A stretch of 64,000 bases of DNA from NCBI GenBank assembly GCA_001724265.1, contig MEDY01000031.1, positions 57,150-121,149 on the forward strand, in the 5' to 3' direction. Of the stretch, positions 1-12,400 are shown piece after piece; positions within the stretch are counted from its first letter, which is position 1, and each line of letters begins with the position of its first letter. The notes below the pieces were generated by a model. The model saw only the letters and a list, made by a program, of their open reading frames with translations, was not told the DNA's origin and ran no database searches. A program made the translations under genes and the position numbers. The DNA comes from Rhizaria sp. SCN 62-66 (taxonomy: Eukaryota; Rhizaria, unplaced).

Positions 1-1
1 G

Positions 2-2704
2 CCCGTGCCGCCGCGCGTGCTCCACTGCGGCATTCACGACTTCACCGCGCCGCCTGACACGGTATACATCCCGCGCTGGGCCATGCGGCTGCTGCGCGTG
101 CGGCCTGGCCGCCGCGTGCGCCTGCGCCCGCTCTACGCCGCCGTCCCCAAGGCGTCGACGGCGCTGCTGCGGCCCGCGACCGTGGCCGCCGCCGTCGTCG
201 CCGCGGCCGTCGAGCGCGTCGAGTCCGCCGCCGTCGAGGCCTTTGAGGCCGCACTCAAGCGGTACTCGTGTCTGACCGAAGGGCAGCGCGTGGTGCTGCC
301 CGCAGCGCCGTTCTTCTTCCTGCTCGACGCGTTGCCCCCGTCGCTGCCGGCGGTGGAGCGCGCGCTCGCCTTCACCGTCGTGCACGCGGATCCGTGTCCA
401 GGGCCCTGCTCGCTGCTGGGCTCGGTTGACCTGGCCGCAGATTTCACCCCCGCCCCGCCGCACGTCGCAGAGCAGCTCGCCGCGGTCACGAAGCCCACGT
501 CCACGTCCACATTTACTGCCACTGCCACTGCGAAGCCCGCCGCGACTTCGACTGTAGCTGCGAAGCCCAGCGCGTTTGCAGCTGCGGCGGCTGCTAAATC
601 ACATTCCGCGGCAGCACAGTCCGCTGCACTCATGCAGGACGCGCCACTTACGCTTGCTGAGTACGCACCTTTGGCGCCCTTTGCTGTGGCACATCAGGTC
701 ACTGAGGCCACCGCGGCGACAGTGGCGCCGCTGGACTGGGAGGTCGCGCTGCGTCGTCTGCGGCCCGCGGCGGCACCGCGTGCGCGCTACGTGCTGCTGC
801 CTGAGGGCGCCGCATCAGGCCCCGTTGAGTCTGGCGCGTCGCCGCCGCCGCCGCCACACGGGGGCTCGAACCGCGTGACTGCGGGGGCGAACCATGCGAC
901 CGTGAACCGTGTGATTGCGGGCGTGTCGCGCGACGGCCCCGCGCCGTGCGCGCTGCTGCCCGAGGACGCCGCAGGGCAGCCCCCGCGTGCGCCCGCCGCC
1001 GAGGCCGTAACCGAGGCTGTCTGGCGCATCGGCATGTCAGCCGTCTCTGGGCCAAGCGTCGGCGTTGGTGCAAGCGCAGGCAGTGCTGTGGGCGCCGGCA
1101 AGGTCGCGGGCGCTGCGGGCGCAATGTGCGGCAAATGTGCTGAGTTTGTTCCCGCCGCCAACGCGGCCCTGCACAAGCTGCGCTGCACTGCTGCTCCACG
1201 GCCCGCCTCCGCCACTGCCCACGCGCTCGCGCCCGCGCCCGCGCCCGCACGGGGCCCGTCTTCCTCAGCTACGTCTGCCGCCGCGACACACGGCGCGGTG
1301 TTGACTACGACTGTGAGCGTTACTGCGGGCGCGAGCGCGCAGTTGTACGTGCCGACGGGGCTGCCCGCGGCGGGCTCGGTGGCGAGCGCACGCGACTGGT
1401 CGGCAGCGCTGGCGCGCGCCGTGCCGCCCGCGCTGCGGTGGGTGGTGCTCGCGCGCGGCTGCGTCGAAGTCCCCGCCAGCGACGCCGCGCTGGCCACCAC
1501 GCATTTCGCCTCAACAACGGGTGCGGCTGCGAGGGCGACTGCGAGTGCGAGTGCGGGGCACGCGCTGGGCGGCGCGGAGAGCGTGTCGGTGATCAAGTCG
1601 TCTGCGGTTGCGCGCCAGAGCTCAGCTGCGCCGGCCTCTGTTGTTCCTGCTGCAACCACGACCACTACGCCTGCGAATGCTACAGTTTCTATGGCCACGA
1701 AGCCTGTTGCTGCAGCCGTCCCCGCAGCAGTGCCTACCGCGTTGAAGGCAGGGTCGAGATCGGTGTCTTTCAAGCTTACAAAATCGGATCCTGTCCCAAA
1801 GCACTTGGCAACTCCGGAAGATGCCGATGCACCTGTCGCCGCACAGCGCGCATCCGTTGCGTCACAGTCAGATGCCTTGGTTTCTCGCCCATTCACAGGC
1901 CCCGACGCTGCCCCACCTACGCCGTCTTCACAGTCTCTGAGCGGGCGACCTGGGCCAGCCGGCACGCCGGTCGCCGCGTCTCAGACAGTGGCTTCAGTAG
2001 CGCGTCCCCCGGCGAGCAAGGTTGGTCCAGATTTCGCTTTGCTGGTATCGACGGAGAAGTCAGGCCAAACGATGTCGCTGCGGATGCAGCCACCCACATC
2101 TGCGTCCACGCCAGCCCCCGCGCCCGTACACGGCGCGGCCGCGTTGGCATCAGCTCCCGCGTTCGCTCCCGCGGCGTCCACTGTGCGATACCCGACTGTC
2201 TCGCGCCCCGTGCCACAGCGCCGCGACGTGGACTCGGCGCTCGTTGCCGCGCTGCCGCTGGCCGTCCAGCGCGGTGCGATCCGCAACCCCACCAGCACCA
2301 CCGCACACGCACACGCGCACGCGCCCGGTGTCCACGTGCCGACTGCCGCTGGGTCTGTTGCACCAGGCCGCGACTCGCAGGGACACGGCCTCAGCGCGGC
2401 AGCGCTCGGAGGAGGCGGCCGCACCGCGGCTGCGCGATTCGCCCCCGTGGCGCCCGCACTCGGGCCTACACCTGCCATCAGTGGTGCTGACATGCATAAT
2501 ATTGCGGCGAATACACCGGCGAGCAACCTACGTCCGCGGCCCCCAGTCGTGCCCCGGCCCCCGTCGGCCACGCGGCCTGTCGACGTTGGTGCCGTTGCTG
2601 TCGCCGGCTCGGGACCCTTTGGCGCGGGCGGTGCTGGCGCATCGCCTGCGCGACGCGTCGTTGCAGTGTCGAGGGGAGGTGTTGCCGGCCACGCCAAACC
2701 GTGA
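2..2704 (+). CDS. UFD1-domain protein with C2HC zinc finger, 5' end outside window
   Basis: The frame is open at the window edge and ends in TGA, giving at least 900 residues. The first ~150 residues match the UFD1 N-terminal domain: an HCG..DF segment, a YIPRWAM segment (UFD1 proteins have YLPHWMM), then a long stretch ending in YSCLTEGQRVVLP, the counterpart of the FxCLTxGD segment. The first sub-barrel of the domain must lie upstream. A compact CxxC-x11-H-x3-C zinc finger sits at 1123-1188. UFD1 domain plus such a finger resembles plant PRLI-interacting factor K rather than classical UFD1. UFD1 family proteins are adaptors of the p97/Cdc48 segregase for ubiquitinated substrates; that role is inferred here. 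The rest is Ala/Thr/Pro-rich and probably disordered. The GTG at position 5 is not a real start. Confidence 0.85.
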   Translation, partial: PVPPRVLHCGIHDFTAPPDTVYIPRWAMRLLRVRPGRRVRLRPLYAAVPKASTALLRPATVAAAVVAAAVERVESAAVEAFEAALKRYSCLTEGQRVVLPAAPFFFLLDALPPSLPAVERALAFTVVHADPCPGPCSLLGSVDLAADFTPAPPHVAEQLAAVTKPTSTSTFTATATAKPAATSTVAAKPSAFAAAAAAKSHSAAAQSAALMQDAPLTLAEYAPLAPFAVAHQVTEATAATVAPLDWEVALRRLRPAAAPRARYVLLPEGAASGPVESGASPPPPPHGGSNRVTAGANHATVNRVIAGVSRDGPAPCALLPEDAAGQPPRAPAAEAVTEAVWRIGMSAVSGPSVGVGASAGSAVGAGKVAGAAGAMCGKCAEFVPAANAALHKLRCTAAPRPASATAHALAPAPAPARGPSSSATSAAATHGAVLTTTVSVTAGASAQLYVPTGLPAAGSVASARDWSAALARAVPPALRWVVLARGCVEVPASDAALATTHFASTTGAAARATASASAGHALGGAESVSVIKSSAVARQSSAAPASVVPAATTTTTPANATVSMATKPVAAAVPAAVPTALKAGSRSVSFKLTKSDPVPKHLATPEDADAPVAAQRASVASQSDALVSRPFTGPDAAPPTPSSQSLSGRPGPAGTPVAASQTVASVARPPASKVGPDFALLVSTEKSGQTMSLRMQPPTSASTPAPAPVHGAAALASAPAFAPAASTVRYPTVSRPVPQRRDVDSALVAALPLAVQRGAIRNPTSTTAHAHAHAPGVHVPTAAGSVAPGRDSQGHGLSAAALGGGGRTAAARFAPVAPALGPTPAISGADMHNIAANTPASNLRPRPPVVPRPPSATRPVDVGAVAVAGSGPFGAGGAGASPARRVVAVSRGGVAGHAKP

Positions 2705-3436
2705 TGTTTTATGTTAAGCTTACTTAGTTGATCCATGTTGTTAAATATACTTGCACACGATACATAGCTGATTTATGTTTATTCACATGAGTGTTATTCA
2801 AAATTAGATTACACCAATACAACAAAAACTCATTCTCTACGTGTTACATATGCCTTGATACAGGGACAACATGCGAACACGAGAACGCCGTGTCAAGTTT
2901 CCTGCTTTTGAGTTCACGGAAGCAGAAGAGATGAGATAGGGCGCACTGGCAACAATACATTGAAAGGTGAGCCATTCAAGGGAATAAAATAAAATCGAGA
3001 GACCGATATTAAAAAGGAGAATAGACAAAGAATAGGAACCGATGCACATAGTTAGTGTCACCGATTTCTCAACCACACCACAAAAAAATCGTTTTTGTTC
3101 GGCAATGAGGAAGAGTGTTCACGAAACAAATACAAAAGCATTACATATAAAACCTCACAGACAGCGTCTATGGAGAGTACATACACATTGTCAGGGACAG
3201 ACAAGAGAACAATTCGGGGCGCTTTGCGACCAACACAGGGGTAGTCAGTGAAAAAAGACAAAACAGGACAAGTAAAACACGTCATCGTTAAAAAACAAAG
3301 CACACAGAGAAATCGACCACGTTCTTCGACGTTCATACCGCCATTGCAACAACGCATATGGTCGAAAAATGTCGTTTCGAGGGGACGAAGAATGAAAAAT
3401 AAACTTGAAGGAGTCAATGTCATCCCACCGTCATGT
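2705..3436. other. Intergenic spacer between convergent genes
   Basis: This 730-bp AT-rich spacer lies between the 3' ends of the UFD1-like gene and the giant gene. Only short ORFs without coding character are present, and I recognise no RNA gene. It presumably holds the two 3' UTRs. Confidence 0.6.
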
Positions 3437-6400
3437 TTAGCCGGTGGGAGAGAGCAAATGCGAGGGAAGCGTCAGTGCTCCATCGGGGGTAACTGTGAGC
3501 AGCGAGCGCTCAATTCGCGCAAGCGTGTCTTCAATAACGACTTCCATCTGCGCGTCTTCAGACACGGTGTGGCCACGAGCCAGAGCCTCGGGCCCACGTG
3601 AACGCTCTGCGCGCGCCAGCGGGAAGCGCAGACGCAGCGGGAGCCCGATGCCGCCGCGCGCAAAGAGCGAGGTCCATGACAGCAGGCGCGGCTGAGCAAT
3701 GCGACCGCGCAGCGCTGCGGCAGCCTCCTGGAGTGCTGGCGGGATCGGCACAGAGTCGGCGTCATTGCCGGTGTCGCCATCGCCGTGCGTGAGCGCGTTG
3801 ATGACAGAATGCAACGTCTGCGCCTGGCCCAACGCGTGCGCAAAGGCGATGCCGTCAACGGCGGGGTCACACGCCACGATGCAGCTGCTATCGCACGCGG
3901 CCGCCAGCGGAGGCGACGCTGCTGCCACGGGTTGGCCGTTCACAGTGGGCGCGCCATTAATGCGCAGCGAAGCAGATGACTGCGCAGCGCCCGTTGCCGC
4001 CAGAAGCGAGTTCGCGCCACCAGAAGCAGCATTGGCAGCCGCAGACGCTCCGAGAGAGGCGCCCGGAATGCCACTAGCGGCGGCCCGCGGCGACGAGTGC
4101 GGCGACGGAATGCCTGTGGCGGAGAGGCGGCGGTGAACCGATGGCGAGGCACATCGGGACACAACGTCGTTGGACGCAGGTGCGAGCAGCGCAGTTTGCG
4201 TTCCCGGCCCGCCGGGCGCGAGCACGTCTGCGAGCAGGTCTTCGAGCCAGCGCGCCGCCTTGGGGTCAGCCATCGGGTGGCCCAGCGAGGACAGCGCAGC
4301 AGTCGCAAAGGGGCTCGCAGTTGGGCCACCGTTGGAGGCACTAGCGCCATGGCCCGAGGAGCCTGCAGCGGCACCAAAGCTGGGCGGATAGTCCGAGTCG
4401 GCGCCCAAATACAGATCCTTGAGCGCAAGCACGTGGCCCGACGCCTCCGCATCAGCCAGCACACACAGCGCGCGCAACGATACTCCGAGCATGCCGGCGA
4501 TAAAAGGTGCCAGCAGGGTTAGAAGTGTGATATTGGCAGAAGCAACCAAGTCGCGGTCCGTCACAGACGCAGCCGACGCATCGCCAGTCGCACCCGCGGC
4601 CGCGGCAACGTCGTACACAGCGAACTTGAAGGAGTGCGCGTGTAGAGCGCCGCAAAGCAGCCGCAACAGAGACAGCAGGCGTGAGGGCTCCATGAGCGGC
4701 ACCACGGGCGGCCAGCGCGAGCGCGGTGCGGCCATATTGGAGATGAGAGCAGGCGCGGGCGTCGTGGCGGGAGCGGGCGCTGTATTCGGGGCGGGCGTTG
4801 TGGAGGGCGCAGGGGCCGCCGTCGCCTGCGGGGCAGTCAAGAACTGTTCTTTCTGAGTAGCGTCGGACTTGCCGGATGCCTTGAGCGTGAAACCGGAGGG
4901 CGAGAGAGGCGCGCGCGACGGGCCCTGCGTGGGCGAGCTCACGGTCTGCAGCGGCGCCTGCGAAGCGGCACTCGCAACTGAAGGCGCCGCACCCGCGTCG
5001 AGTGAAAGCGCCTGCACGGTGGATACCGCGGGACTGGGCGACGTGAGCATGTGGCTGCGCGGCGAGAGACCGAGGCCGAGCGCGGCGCGGGGCGAGGTCA
5101 ACGGCGCGGGCGTGCCGTCGATGCCTGGAGACGACGACTGCGGTGAGAAGGGACGCAACGGCACAGGGGACATCGCACGCGCCGGCGTGCCGGCCCGCGA
5201 CAACGCAAGACCGGCCGCGCTGGACGCTGCAGGGGGCGCGAGGGTGGAGCCAGAGCCAGCGAGCGTCGCGGCGGCGGCAGCAATAGCTGCTTGCTGCTGC
5301 GAAGGGAACATGTCACGCGGTGCGGTGCTCCGGTTGGCGCGCGCGGAGAGCCCGCCGTTGGCGACGCTGGGGCGCGGCGACACGGCGCCCGTCAAGGCAG
5401 CGGCCTGCGTGATGGCCTCGCCCCAAAGCAGGTCAAGCGCGGAAAGAATACCGCTAACGCCAGTGGCGGCCTCGAGGTCAGACATCGACGCCGCCTGCAC
5501 CTGTGCAACATCGTCGCCGACGCTTGCGGCGCTTTGGCCGGCAGGGAGCGCAACGTTGGGCACGGCATGCGAGCGGTCAATGTCTTCGATCACCTGCGCG
5601 AACGACAGCGGCGACACGAACGATGCAAACACACCCGCAGGCGACGCGCTTGGGGCCGGGACAGGCGATGAGTTGCCGGTGGGCGCAACGGGCGAGGTGG
5701 GCGGCATTGCGTTGGACCCGAAGAGGCCCATCTTGCAGCGCGTCGCAGCCGCAGCGCCAGCATTGGCGCCGAACATCGGGACGTCCTTGCCCAGCGCAAA
5801 TGCGCCGGCGTCGCGCAGCCACTCGGTGTATGTGTGCGCGGCGTACGCCTTGGTCTGCGGGTCTTTAGCCCACAGCACGAGAAGTGGCGAGTGCGGTAGC
5901 GGCGACCCTGCGGCAACGACGCCGTCAGCGCGCTGCGGCACCGTGGACACGATGGTGCCGTATAAGATCGACGGCGCAGCAGCGACAGGCACGCGGCGTG
6001 AAGGCAACAGCTGCACGCCGGCCATTTCAGGCTGCGTGAAACCCAGCAGCCGCTCAGGACCGGCGGGGTCGGGGCCGGCGCTGGCATGCGCACGCGGAGC
6101 CGTGTGTCCAGGTGTAGTAATCTCCTTGCTCCACTGCAGTCCGCCTTCAAGCGCAGTCTCGGCGGACAGGATCGATGCGCAGATCGAGTTGGGTCGTTGT
6201 ATCACCACGCGCAGACGCCGTGCGAGCGATAGGTAGCGCGCGGCGGGCGCGGCAGGCGCCGCTGCAGGAGCGGGTGCAGACGGCCCGACCGGCACGGCGC
6301 TCACTGCACCCGCGGCGCCAGTCCGCGCGGCGACGGGGGAGCGCACCTTACTCTGCTCCGATGCCGCGGAGTCGCCCGTGGGCACCACGACAAGCGGCTC

Positions 6401-9400
6401 GAGCATAGCGGGCGTCATCACGGGTAGTCCGTTAGCGTCAAGTGCAGGCTCGGCAGCAGATGCACCAGCTGTGGCAGCAGTGGCGAATGAGCCAAACATG
6501 GCAACAGGCTTGGAGTGTGGGAACAGGTCGTCATCGCCGTCCGGACCCGTCAGCGGGCTCATGAGCGCCGCAGCGGCCGCGGCCTCGACGGCTGCGGTTG
6601 AGCTGCGTCCATCACCTGACGTGCGCGAAGGACGCGCGCTCGTGTCTGTGTTGCCGGTGGCGATCATTCGCGGCGAGCTGCCCAGAATACGCGCGACAGC
6701 ATCGCCGTCATCCTCGGGCTCGGCGTCTGCGTCGTCCTCAAGCATCGATACGAAGCGGCCCAGTGGGGGCGCTGTCGACGTCGAGGGGCGCGGGCCCGGA
6801 GAGCCCGGCTCGGCGTTTGACTCAGCGATCATCACCACGGGCGCGACCGCGGGAGCGAGAGGTGTGGCGTCGGCTCCATTCTCAGCGTTTGGACTACACT
6901 CGTCGTCAGAGCGCTCGCCGCTGAGGCTGTTGTTGTCCTCAGAGGAACTCATGGCGCGCTGATTGTACTGCGCCTGCAGCTCCTGCAAACGTGCGCGACT
7001 GGTCGACACCTGCTCAGGAGACGACGCTGAAACGTCATTGCTGGGGACCGCCTTGACGGGTGTGATGGAAGCCGAGGTGGTCGCAGCAGAAACCTTTGGA
7101 GCAGATTTAGACTCGGCGGTGTTTTGCATGGAGCGCTCTGCGTCGCACTCAATGATTGGTGTCAGATAGTAGAGGCCATTCGCGTCGATGGTCACACCGT
7201 CGGCGGCAGGCACTGGCGCGACAGGAGCGGCCTCAACGACAATCGCGGTCTGCTTAGGCTGCTGCTCGGAAATGTCCAGCAAAAGCGCCGTGCCAGAGCC
7301 TGAAGTTGGACAAGACGCCGCCTCGTCGAAAGATACATGCGAAGCCGCCTCAGATGTAGGACCTTCCTGCGAGGGCGCGAGGCTCTGAGGCGTCTGGGCC
7401 AGCGGGTGCTCGGTTCGCATGGCAAGCGACCCCGCGCCGTGGCCCAGCGTGGACTCGACCGGCGACGACACCGTCATGGGCGCGACTGAAGGCGACAACT
7501 TTGCAGCCGTGTTGCGCAGCGGCGCAGACACGACGCGCATAGCAGGCACCGGCGGCGATAGATAATCGGAGCCTGCAGCTGTTCGGCTCGACTCGATCTG
7601 CTGGTCAGCCCGTTCAGCGTCAAGACGGCCAATCGCATCGACGACGAGCGCTGCCGCGCGGTTTTGGAGCTCGCGCTGCACACGCGTCGGGGTGTTGCCC
7701 GTGCTCGCCTCTGAAGCGACGAGGGTCGCGACAGCTAGCGCACGCGCACGCGCCTCGCGCGACATCAGCGGGGCCGAGGCCGCGCTCGCGCTGCTCGATA
7801 CCACAGAGACGCTGGTCGAGCGCGCCAGGTCTTGCGTCGAAGGTGTCTGCATTGCACCGACAGTGGCACCATCCTTATTGATGCTTTTGTCCGACAGGTC
7901 ACTGCAGTTAGATCCTATGTGACGCAGAGAGAAGTCAAAGTCCCTGGCCGCAGGTTGTACAGCAGACGCTGTCAGAGTGATGACTGTGGGTGTCTGCGCA
8001 GCACTGATATTGATCTCAATCAGAGCCGAGTTGACAAGATTCGCCGCGCGAGACTGCAAAAGAGCTGTGGAGTCCTTACCCTCGATCTCAGCCAGTGCCG
8101 CTTGGACAAGCTTTGCAGCGCGCGACTGCAGGGTGGACTTCGCCTCGTCATGCTTTATATTAGACAGCGCTGGTTGGACAAGCGTCGCAGCACGCTTCTG
8201 AAGCGATACGATGGCGTCACTCATGTTAATTTCGGCCAGTGCTGATTGCACAAGAACCGCCGCGCGCGATTGCAGCGATGCCACTGCGGCGCTGTGATTG
8301 AGCTCAGCCAACACCGCTTGCACGAGTATTGCAGCACGCATCTGCAAGGCTGACGACGGTTCGTTGTCGATCTCCGCAAGAGCAGCCTGCACAAGCTTGG
8401 TTGCACGCGTCTGCAAGGATGCAGTCGCGTCGCAGTGATGGAGCACATCAAGCGCGGCGCGGGCAAGCTTGGCGGCGCGAAACTGTAACGAGGCCGTCGC
8501 GTCGGCGTTCTTCAGGTCAGTGAGAGCGTCCTGGACAAGCTGGGTCGCGCGGGTCTGAAGAGACGAGATCATGTTACTGGTCTGAATCTCGGCAAGAGCT
8601 GCGGTGACAAGATTGCCCGCGCGCGACTGGAGTGATGAGGTTACATTACCGACATTGATCTCTGCAGGAGCCACTTGAACAAGCGTTGTTGCGCGCGTCT
8701 GCAGCAACACCGTCACGTTATCGGTCTCGATCTCGGCCAGTGCAGCCTGCACCAACTCGGAAGCGCGCTCCTGGAGCGGCAACTTTTTGTTGTCCTTGAC
8801 CTCGGATAGCGCCGCGTGCACAAGGTTAGCCGCACGCGATTGCAACGAAACCGACTTTTCACTCTCTTGAATCTCAGCCAACGCAGCTTGAACAAGCTTG
8901 GACGCGCGCGACTGCATTGAGGACGACATATCGCCGCTCTCGATCTCGCTAAGCGCCAATTGCACAAGAACCGCAGCGCGCGACTGCAGCGAGTTCACCG
9001 TAGCGTCATGGTTAAGCTCATCAAGAACAGTCCGCATAAGAGCCGCCGCACGCGTTTGCAACGCAGACGTCACTCCACTGTTCGAGATCTCGGCGAGTGC
9101 GGCCTGCACGAGCATGTTCGCGCGCGCCTGCAGAGAGGACGTTCCACCATCGTCGTGAGGACTAGCAAGCGCTGCCTTGACAAGCACCGCTGCGCGGGAT
9201 TGCAAGGAGACGATCTTCTTGTCACTCTCGAGGTCAGCCAGTGCCGCTTCCACGAGTTTGGTCGCGCGCAACTGAAGCGAAGAAATCGGCTCTTCGTTAC
9301 TGATCTCATTCAGCGCTGCATGCACAAGTGATGTGGCGCGCGACTGCAGCGAAGACGTTGACTCGTCAATATTGATCTCCATCAATGCCGAGTTCACCAG

Positions 9401-12400
9401 TGTACGCGCACGGGCCTGCAGAGACTCAACCTCAGCACGTTCGATATCGGCGAGTGCGGCATTTACCAGCTCACGAGCGCGTGTTTGCAGGCTAGTACGT
9501 GCATGATCAGCCTTAATCTCGGCCATAGCGGACTCTCTGAGGACCATGGCGCGTGTCTGCAGCGACTCAGTTGCTTGTGCGGTTGCAATGTCCGCGAGAG
9601 CGCTCTGAACCAGATCAGCCGCACGAGATTGCAGCGCCACAGTCTTCTTAGCAGTCAATGCGCTGTCGAGAGCATGCTGCACCAGCACCTTTGCACGGGA
9701 CTGCAGATCGTCGTCCGAGGCCGAGACAGGGGTTGCGTCCAAAGCAGACTGGACAAGCTCTTCAGGGCGAGAGTAAATGTCACCGATGGGTCTCGCAAAG
9801 TCGATCTCGGTAAGTGCAGCGCGCACAAGAACTTCCGCGCGCGCCTGAAGACCCGTAGGTTCGGAATATCGCGACTTACTTCTCGCCTGCATGACTGTGA
9901 TGTCACGCAGAGCGGCAGCGACTAGCTTCGCCGCGCGGGCCTGCAAATCCGCAGTCTTGCGCTCGTGCTCGATTTCCGCCTTGGCCGCCTGCACAAGGCC
10001 AGCGGCCCGCGTCTGCAGGTCCACCGGGCCAGAAGAGGGTGGCGCAGGCGCCACAGAGATCTTCTCAGTCCCAGCCGAGACGACGGACGGTGGTGCGCGG
10101 GTCCCAGCGGCCGAGTTGCCCGACGACAACGCGGCAGCACGCGCCCGCAGACCCGCTGCGCGCGCCTGGAGGTCGGCGATCGCGCGGGACGCGGCGGGGC
10201 GGTCCGCGAACTCCACAGTTGCCGCAGTCACAACCTGTGCGTCGGATGTGACGTTGGTGGCGGTGTGTAGCTGCGCAAGAGCGGCCGCGACGAGCTGGGA
10301 GGCGCGTGTCTGAAGATCAGACTGGGCAGCGACAGACGGCACGGAGGGAATAGCGCTCAGTGTGACGCGCACGGGTGACAAGGCGGCGGCCGGCGGCAGC
10401 GGCGGATGCGAGCCGTGGCTGATGCTGTGGCGGATCATGTCGGGCGAGGTCGGCTGCGACGGCGGCGAGCCCGAGGGTGTGTCGGAGGCGGTGCCCAAGC
10501 GGCTGCGGTTGCGCGCGCGGACCTCGTCGAAGTGGTCCGCCTCTGCAAGCAGTTGGCAGTGGATCGACGACGCCTGCGAGTGTTGGCCCGACACTGCGCG
10601 CAACGACGGGACAGAACAAAGGGAGCTGGGTGAGCGCGGCATCGATGACAGCGACGACGCGTGCGGCAGCAGCGGCGGCGATTGCGCGTTCAACGGCCCG
10701 GTGGGCGACTGGCCAGAGACATAGGGCGACAGCATCGGAACAGAGTTCGCTGGTGAGACGAGTCCAGGCACCACGACGACTGGGGACGAGGCCCCAAACT
10801 CGACTTGTCCATCCTCAGTTTGCGGCCGTTGCGCAACCGACTGCGGCGTCTGCGAGGTCCGCTTGCTCTCCATCTCGCGCGCGTCAGCAGCGGCGTTGGC
10901 TGCGGCCGCGGAAGCGCTGGTCCAGTCGCCCCAAGGGCCGACCGCGCTGCTGGGGACAGCTGAGGACGTAGACTGCAGTTGCAGCTGCTGAACAGGAATC
11001 TGCAGGTCGTGAGCGTCCTCATCGTCCCCGGAGCGCGCGGCATCAGCGTTAAAAAAGTTCGACGGCGCGGGTGAGCGCGCTGACAGAGACGCCGAGCCCG
11101 AGATGCTCGCGGGCGGCACCACAGAGGGCGTGCGCGACGGCACATGGCTCTGCGACTGTGGCAGCGAGCGCAGCGGCAGCGGGCCGGCCGCGGTGGTGGT
11201 GGGCGACGTAACTGTGATCTCGGGCGAGCGCGCGGGTGAGAGGACAATGTTCGTACTCTGCCCAGACGAGCGCTCGTTGGAAAAGACGGGCGCCAGCGAA
11301 GCGAGCACCGGCGCGCCAGAGAGCATCGGGTCGGATGTGGGAAGGGAGGTCGCGTCCGCTGACAACGACTGCGCGCCCAGGGCTGTGTTGTAGGGCACGA
11401 GCATGCTCTCGTCGTACATGTCGTCCTCGGGCTCTGCCACCGCAGCGGGTGCAGCGGCGGCCTCAAGGGACACCGGCTCCGAGCGCGCCGCGAGCGCGGC
11501 CATCGGGTCGACGTACGGCTTGTTGGTGTCGTCGTCCTCCTTCTCATCCTCGGTAAACATGAGCTCGCTGTAGCCGTCGGAGTTCTCGTGGCCGTCCTCG
11601 TCGCCGCTCGAGCCGCCGCGCGCGCCAGAGTCTCTAAGGCGGTCTGACGCTTGGTTACTGTCGGCCGTGGAAAGATGAGCGACGGACGCGTCGAGCTGAC
11701 CCGTCGCGAGTTTGAGCTCCACGCGGGCTTGCGCGCCCTTGACTGTGGCCTTGCGCAGCTGCTTCCGCAGACGTGCGACGGTGGCTTCCAGCGCCACACA
11801 ACGGCTCTTGAGCGCGTGCGCCTCCGGGGCCTGCACCGGAGACGCGGAGGACGCAGCAGCGGAGCCAGTGTTGGCTGCAAGAGTCGCAGAAACGGGCGCC
11901 TCAGTGGGCGTCAGCGGCTTGAGCTTGTTGGCGCGCTCGGTCGGCATACGAAGTGGCGTTGCCACGTCGGGAGTTGCAACGGCACGGCGCGGCGTGGGAA
12001 CAGGTGTCGAGCGCAAAGGGGGCAACATTCCCGCACGGCTTGGGGAAGTAAGCGACGCTGAAGCAGAACCGTTGACATGAAGCTCGGAGTCATGCAGCAG
12101 CTGCGACAGTGACGCGATGTCGTCGTCAGCGCCGTCATCGTCGGCCTCGCCAAGATGAGCTGCCGCAACGGCCGCAGCTGCAGCAGCTTGCGCGGCGGCT
12201 GAGGCGGAGGGCTGGATGGAGTACTCGTCCAGGTTGGCACTCGCAGCGGGGCTCGCGCCAGACACGCCCGCCTCGGCGTGGCGAGCCAGCAGCGCAAAGT
12301 CGCGAATCAGCACGCGCGCCTCTTCCTCGTCGTCGGCGTCATCGTCGCTGTCCTCGTCCGACGTCGTTAGAAACTCGTCGTCCGTAGCGTCCGGGATCTC

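Noticed and set aside
4869-6236. 455-codon ORF on the plus strand inside the giant gene
   Set aside because: It is an antisense shadow of a GC-rich frame, has no family match, and lies opposite a continuous coding frame. Many similar antisense ORFs (for example 787-1965, 17001-18158, 37741-39456, 45719-47320, 52194-53078) were dropped for the same reason.
8005-10320. Regular 72-bp repeats as a CRISPR array or satellite DNA
   Set aside because: The repeats are in frame, conserved at protein level and diverged at synonymous sites, in a eukaryotic coding gene.
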